Of a stretch of DNA of 64,000 nt, positions 61,256 to 64,000 are shown piece after piece; position 1 is the first letter of the stretch; each line of letters starts with the position of its first letter. The notes under the pieces were generated by a model. It saw only the letters and a program-made list of their open reading frames with translations, made no database searches and was not told where the DNA came from. The stretch is from Gemmatimonadaceae bacterium (GTDB taxonomy: Bacteria; Gemmatimonadota; Gemmatimonadetes; Gemmatimonadales; Gemmatimonadaceae): NCBI GenBank assembly GCA_020852815.1, contig JADZAN010000002.1, positions 62,001-126,000 on the forward strand, read 5' to 3'. A program made the translations under genes and the position numbers.

Positions 61256-62518
61256 CTAGTGCGTGGGTGTTCGTTCGAGCGCCGCGCCGTATCGGCCGAA
61301 GCGGGGGCGCATGGATCCGGTGTGCAGTCGTACGCCAGCTGACCACAACCAGAGCTGCTTCGACTCGAAGAAGGCGACGGGATCGAGTGGTGTGGGGTGC
61401 GAGAGGGCGCGTGGGCGAAGCCATCCCGCTTCGGCGAATGGGACGAGTTGCAAGGGCCCCCACGCGCGCGGTGGCGCGGCAACGTTCACCGTCACGATGC
61501 TCCAGCGCGTGCGCCCGAGGATGTTGAAGTCCAGCAGCGGCCGCACCGTGCGATACGGATCGCTGAGCCGATCTTCTTCCGGGCGCTCGGTACGCTCCAG
61601 GCGAAGCGCGAGTGTTGCGCCGCGCACGGCGACCGCGCCCTCGGCAAGCAACGACTGAAAGGTGAAAATGTCTGGGCGGCGCGCGTTCCCCTCGCGCGTG
61701 CGTGCCCACTCGGCAAAGGCGTAGCGAACCGCGCGTGTGGATCCGCCCGGCGCGCTCCAGCGCAGCGACGCCGCTTCCTTGCGTTGGTCGAGCCCCTGCC
61801 CAGTAGCAAACTCCGGCGATTGCACGCGTGCCGCGCTCGCCGAAAGCTCGAGACCGCGCGGCCCCCACGCCGTCAGCCGCGAGGACCACGAATCCATTGC
61901 CCGCCCCCCGTTAGGCCAGTCGCTGACGCCCTCCGGTTCGTCGCCGTTGAATCGGGCAAACTCGATTGCGGCGTGTGGGAGGCGAAGGCTCCCCACCACG
62001 AGGACGCGCTCCATTACCTGGGCCAGGTGGTGATTGACCGGGTACTTCACGAACGGGCGCACCATGGGGTCGTCGCTGCCGAAGGGGACCACCCCCTTCC
62101 CGCCCCACAGCGATGCAGCGACGGGACCGCGTCGCCCCTGCGCGCCGAGCATGAGTTCGTGCGCGTACGTGTGCGGGTGACGGCGGTCGATGTATCCCTC
62201 GCCGTAGCCACCAGGGTTGATCTCGCCGCGGCGCAGGGTGACGCCTTCCAGGTTGAGCGTCGCCAGCGCCTGCACGGCCCCGCCCGCCAGCTGCATGCTC
62301 CCGAAGAGCATGGGCTGCGTGAGATACCCCTCGGTGATGCGCTGGCCGTGCGCCCCCGGCGCGGCAACAGTGCCGAGGCCAATGGCCATGGCGCCGGCGC
62401 GAAACTCTGGACGGCCTGCCGCGCTGTCGCTGCGCGCCGGATGTTCGTGCTGCGCGGCGAGCGGGGCGCCGACGAGCGAGAGCGCTGCCAGGGCGCGCGC
62501 CGTCGCGTGGAGCGGCAG
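61256..62518 (-). CDS. Outer-membrane protein, start codon unresolved
   Basis: About 420 residues. A signal peptide (ARALAALSLVGAPLAAQ) is followed by a His/Ala/Asp spacer and a long mix of beta strands with repeating aromatic/hydrophobic residues (e.g. HTYAHELMLGAQGRRGPVAASLWGG, VRYAFAEWARTREGN), which suits a beta-barrel. The frame holds no ATG, GTG or TTG in front of the signal peptide down to the preceding gene's stop. A GGAGGAG ribosome-binding site at 62532-62538 is followed 13 bases later by CTG 62518, the only plausible start. It follows the cyclophilin gene and is probably co-transcribed. Function not recognised. Confidence 0.6.
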   Translation of the reverse strand: MPLHATARALAALSLVGAPLAAQHEHPARSDSAAGRPEFRAGAMAIGLGTVAAPGAHGQRITEGYLTQPMLFGSMQLAGGAVQALATLNLEGVTLRRGEINPGGYGEGYIDRRHPHTYAHELMLGAQGRRGPVAASLWGGKGVVPFGSDDPMVRPFVKYPVNHHLAQVMERVLVVGSLRLPHAAIEFARFNGDEPEGVSDWPNGGRAMDSWSSRLTAWGPRGLELSASAARVQSPEFATGQGLDQRKEAASLRWSAPGGSTRAVRYAFAEWARTREGNARRPDIFTFQSLLAEGAVAVRGATLALRLERTERPEEDRLSDPYRTVRPLLDFNILGRTRWSIVTVNVAAPPRAWGPLQLVPFAEAGWLRPRALSHPTPLDPVAFFESKQLWLWSAGVRLHTGSMRPRFGRYGAALERTPTH

Positions 62519-62549
62519 CGCTCGGAGCGCGCTCCTCCGCGCGCCGAGC

Positions 62550-63320
62550 CTAACGCCCGGCGTTGGCAGGGGCGGCGGGCTGCGCGGACGATTCCTGCGC
62601 CGTCCCCTTGGCGGCGCTGTCGCTGGCAGCGGCTGGTGCGTCGCCCACCACCCGCGCGGTGCGGATGAAGTCGAGCTTGGGGAACTCCTTGTCGAGGTAC
62701 GTGTTCCCCTCGCGCATGAGGCGCATCTGGTCGGGGCCAAAGCCTGCTGGCGGCCCGTCGCCATAGCCGCCGTAGAGCGAGTCGACGACCGCCATCCCCT
62801 CGACCACCTCAGCCACCGGGGCGAAGCCCATTTCGTCGAGCGAGCGGTTGTCGACCAGGTTGATGAAGACCTGCGTGGTCCGCGTTCCCGGCCCCGCCAT
62901 CGCGAACGACATGCGCCCGCGGCTGTTGCCCTGCGCCACCGAATCGTCGGGGATGGCCAGGTTCTCCCACGCTGCATTGACCGCGGGGTCACCGTGCACG
63001 CCGAACTGCACCATGAAGCCGGTAACCGTGCGGAAGAAGCGCGTGTTGTCGAAGAAGCCGCTGTTCACGAGCGAATACAGGCGGTCCACCCCCTTGGGGG
63101 CCCACGCGCGATGCGCCTCGACGACGAACGCCCCCTTGCTGGTCTCGAAGCGGACCTTGAACGTCGACGGCGCCTCGGCGGTTGTCGACGGCGGGCGGCC
63201 AACGTCGGAGCTTTCCCTGGGTGCGTCCTTTCCAACCTGTGCGCCGCAGGCGGCGAGCGTCGCCGCCAAGGCGGTGACAGCGACAACGGAACGGGTGGAG
63301 CGAGGGGCCAAACGCAGCAT
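62550..63320 (-). CDS. Cyclophilin-type peptidyl-prolyl isomerase, lipoprotein
   Basis: A 256-residue exported isomerase with lipobox LAAC (Cys25). The cyclophilin core shows TRFFRTVTGFMVQFG (catalytic Arg, Phe, Gln), GRMSFAMAGPGTRTTQVFINLVDN and FAPVAEVVEGMAVVDSL. A 50-residue Ala/Ser/Asp-rich tail follows the domain. It catalyses proline cis/trans isomerisation in envelope proteins. The TAG stop is in a GTTAGGC heptamer. ATG 63320 chosen by the signal peptide. Confidence 0.93.
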   Translation of the reverse strand: MLRLAPRSTRSVVAVTALAATLAACGAQVGKDAPRESSDVGRPPSTTAEAPSTFKVRFETSKGAFVVEAHRAWAPKGVDRLYSLVNSGFFDNTRFFRTVTGFMVQFGVHGDPAVNAAWENLAIPDDSVAQGNSRGRMSFAMAGPGTRTTQVFINLVDNRSLDEMGFAPVAEVVEGMAVVDSLYGGYGDGPPAGFGPDQMRLMREGNTYLDKEFPKLDFIRTARVVGDAPAAASDSAAKGTAQESSAQPAAPANAGR

Positions 63321-63448
63321 GACGAGTCCCTGAGGGGAGAAGTCGAACGAGTGATGAGTGTCTTGAGCGGCGGCGCCGGTGCCGTGCGACCGCCGCTCCT
63401 GGCATAACGCGGCCAGGTGTGCCCAGGTTGCGGTTCGGGAATGGACCA

Positions 63449-64000
63449 TCATTTCGGCGTTCGCCGCGACCGGGCATCGAACCGCCCCACGCGTCCGCCG
63501 CTTCCCGAGGCGTAGAAGATACCATCGCGTGAGGCGCGCACCGCGTGATATCCGACCGTGTCGAATGCTCCCCACTGCACCCCGCTATCGAGCGATATGT
63601 CGCTCCCCGCGGGGCCGACGGCGATTCCGATGCGCGCCCCGTCGGGCAGCTGCACGAAGGCGACCCCCGAGCGATAGCCGCGTGGCGCCTTGGGATCGAT
63701 GAGGCGCCATTGCGGCCCTGACACCGTCGTCGCTGCATTGCCGCGCGTGGAGTCGTCCTGCGCGTAGTGGCCACCCACCACCATGATCCCGTGCCCGGGG
63801 ACTTCCGCCACGGAGAAGATCCCCGCCGCCGACTCGCCCTGGCGAATCGGCGTGTCGTACGCCACCCACTGCCGCAGGCGATTGGTGCTGCGGTGCAGGC
63901 GTGCCACCGAGCCACCGCTTCCGATCAGGGCCACGAGCGAATCCGCACTCCCCAGCGTGAGGAGCGAACTTCCGCTGGCGGCGAAGGCTGCTTCACCCCG
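63449..64000 (-). CDS. BNR/beta-propeller-like protein, 5' part missing
   Basis: The frame is open to the window end, so at least 183 residues belong to a longer protein. The sequence has repeats of Gly-x-Gly turns with aromatic residues (GIMVVGGHYAQDD, AGSDISLDSGVQWGAFDTVGYHAVRASRDGIFYASGSGGRVGRFD) like BNR/YCF48-type propellers. Function unknown. The gene runs toward the cyclophilin gene on the same strand, with 128 bases between. Confidence 0.6.
   Translation of the reverse strand, partial: RGEAAFAASGSSLLTLGSADSLVALIGSGGSVARLHRSTNRLRQWVAYDTPIRQGESAAGIFSVAEVPGHGIMVVGGHYAQDDSTRGNAATTVSGPQWRLIDPKAPRGYRSGVAFVQLPDGARIGIAVGPAGSDISLDSGVQWGAFDTVGYHAVRASRDGIFYASGSGGRVGRFDARSRRTPK

Larger units (their letters stand above)
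4577..62554. repeat. Dispersed heptamer GTTAGGC (21 exact copies)
   Basis: Copies of GTTAGGC (either strand) at 4577, 8463, 14332, 17592, 21136, 24935, 28685, 31878, 35160, 39784, 41005, 41551, 42417, 42631, 46303, 47280, 48621, 49008, 55480, 61910 and 62548. Near copies CGTTAGG at 31406 and 34126 and GTTAGGG at 53750. Most have C before and C after (CGTTAGGC). Eleven give the codons TTA-GGC, five make stop codons, two are in gaps, and the rest encode Pro-Asn or Leu-Thr. A rough base-composition expectation is about seven copies, estimated by hand. Confidence 0.8.

Noticed and set aside
1-64000. tRNA or rRNA genes, insertion sequences and phage genes
   Set aside because: No conserved RNA-gene sequence, no transposase or integrase motif and no paired terminal repeats were seen on reading; a program search would be needed to be certain.

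Overview
The window is a gene-dense stretch of a high-GC, Gram-negative chromosome with about 52 protein genes and no rRNA, tRNA, insertion sequence or CRISPR array that I could see. SusC/SusD outer-membrane proteins, Wza/Wzc-type export, many lipobox lipoproteins, an RND pump, an L,D-transpeptidase and the overall style of the proteins suggest the Gemmatimonadota (Gemmatimonadaceae). This is an inference from gene content; no marker gene is present to prove it.

Layout. 1-4983: end of a polysaccharide locus, with a GT4 fragment, UDP-galactopyranose mutase, a GH1-RmlD fusion and a convergent second GH1. 5157-11353: stress and signalling block with a CsbD-like protein, a degenerate kinase, a NarL-type regulator, a DUF4397 lipoprotein, a kinase/receiver pair and a PAS kinase/receiver pair. 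11604-15309: FAD oxidoreductase, L,D-transpeptidase and a repeat-containing outer-membrane protein. 15611-24940: one tightly coupled exopolysaccharide operon (Wza, Wzc, sugar transferase, polymerase/ligase, GT2, GT4, GT4), with stop/start overlaps at most junctions, followed by a convergent flippase and a GH-like lipoprotein. 28740-33053: oxidoreductase, small helical protein, BON protein, DUF421 protein and thioesterase. 33262-40528: amidase, lone RND pump, membrane PAS-receiver protein and MarR regulator. 40613-49176: GH3 lipoprotein, then arginase, an archaeal-type ornithine cyclodeaminase (LOR/SDH family), an OPT transporter and a dimethylglycine/sarcosine dehydrogenase-like enzyme, which reads as amino-acid catabolism. 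49507-55484: SusC, SusD and a serine hydrolase, probably a nutrient-uptake unit. 55590-59685: M23 peptidase and two ATP-grasp ligases, one fused to a SET domain. 59936-64000: LVIVD lipoprotein, outer-membrane protein, cyclophilin lipoprotein and a truncated beta-propeller-like protein.

The most unusual signals are: (1) a dispersed heptamer GTTAGGC (21 exact copies) that accounts for essentially every TTA leucine codon I found and also sits on stop codons; (2) the paired ATP-grasp and ATP-grasp-SET ligases beside an M23 peptidase; (3) a 5' leader hairpin that buries the ribosome-binding site of the CsbD gene; (4) short tandem arrays lying directly behind stop codons; and (5) an outer-membrane protein gene with a good ribosome-binding site but no ATG, GTG or TTG start.

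All motif counts were made by eye and should be recounted by program.
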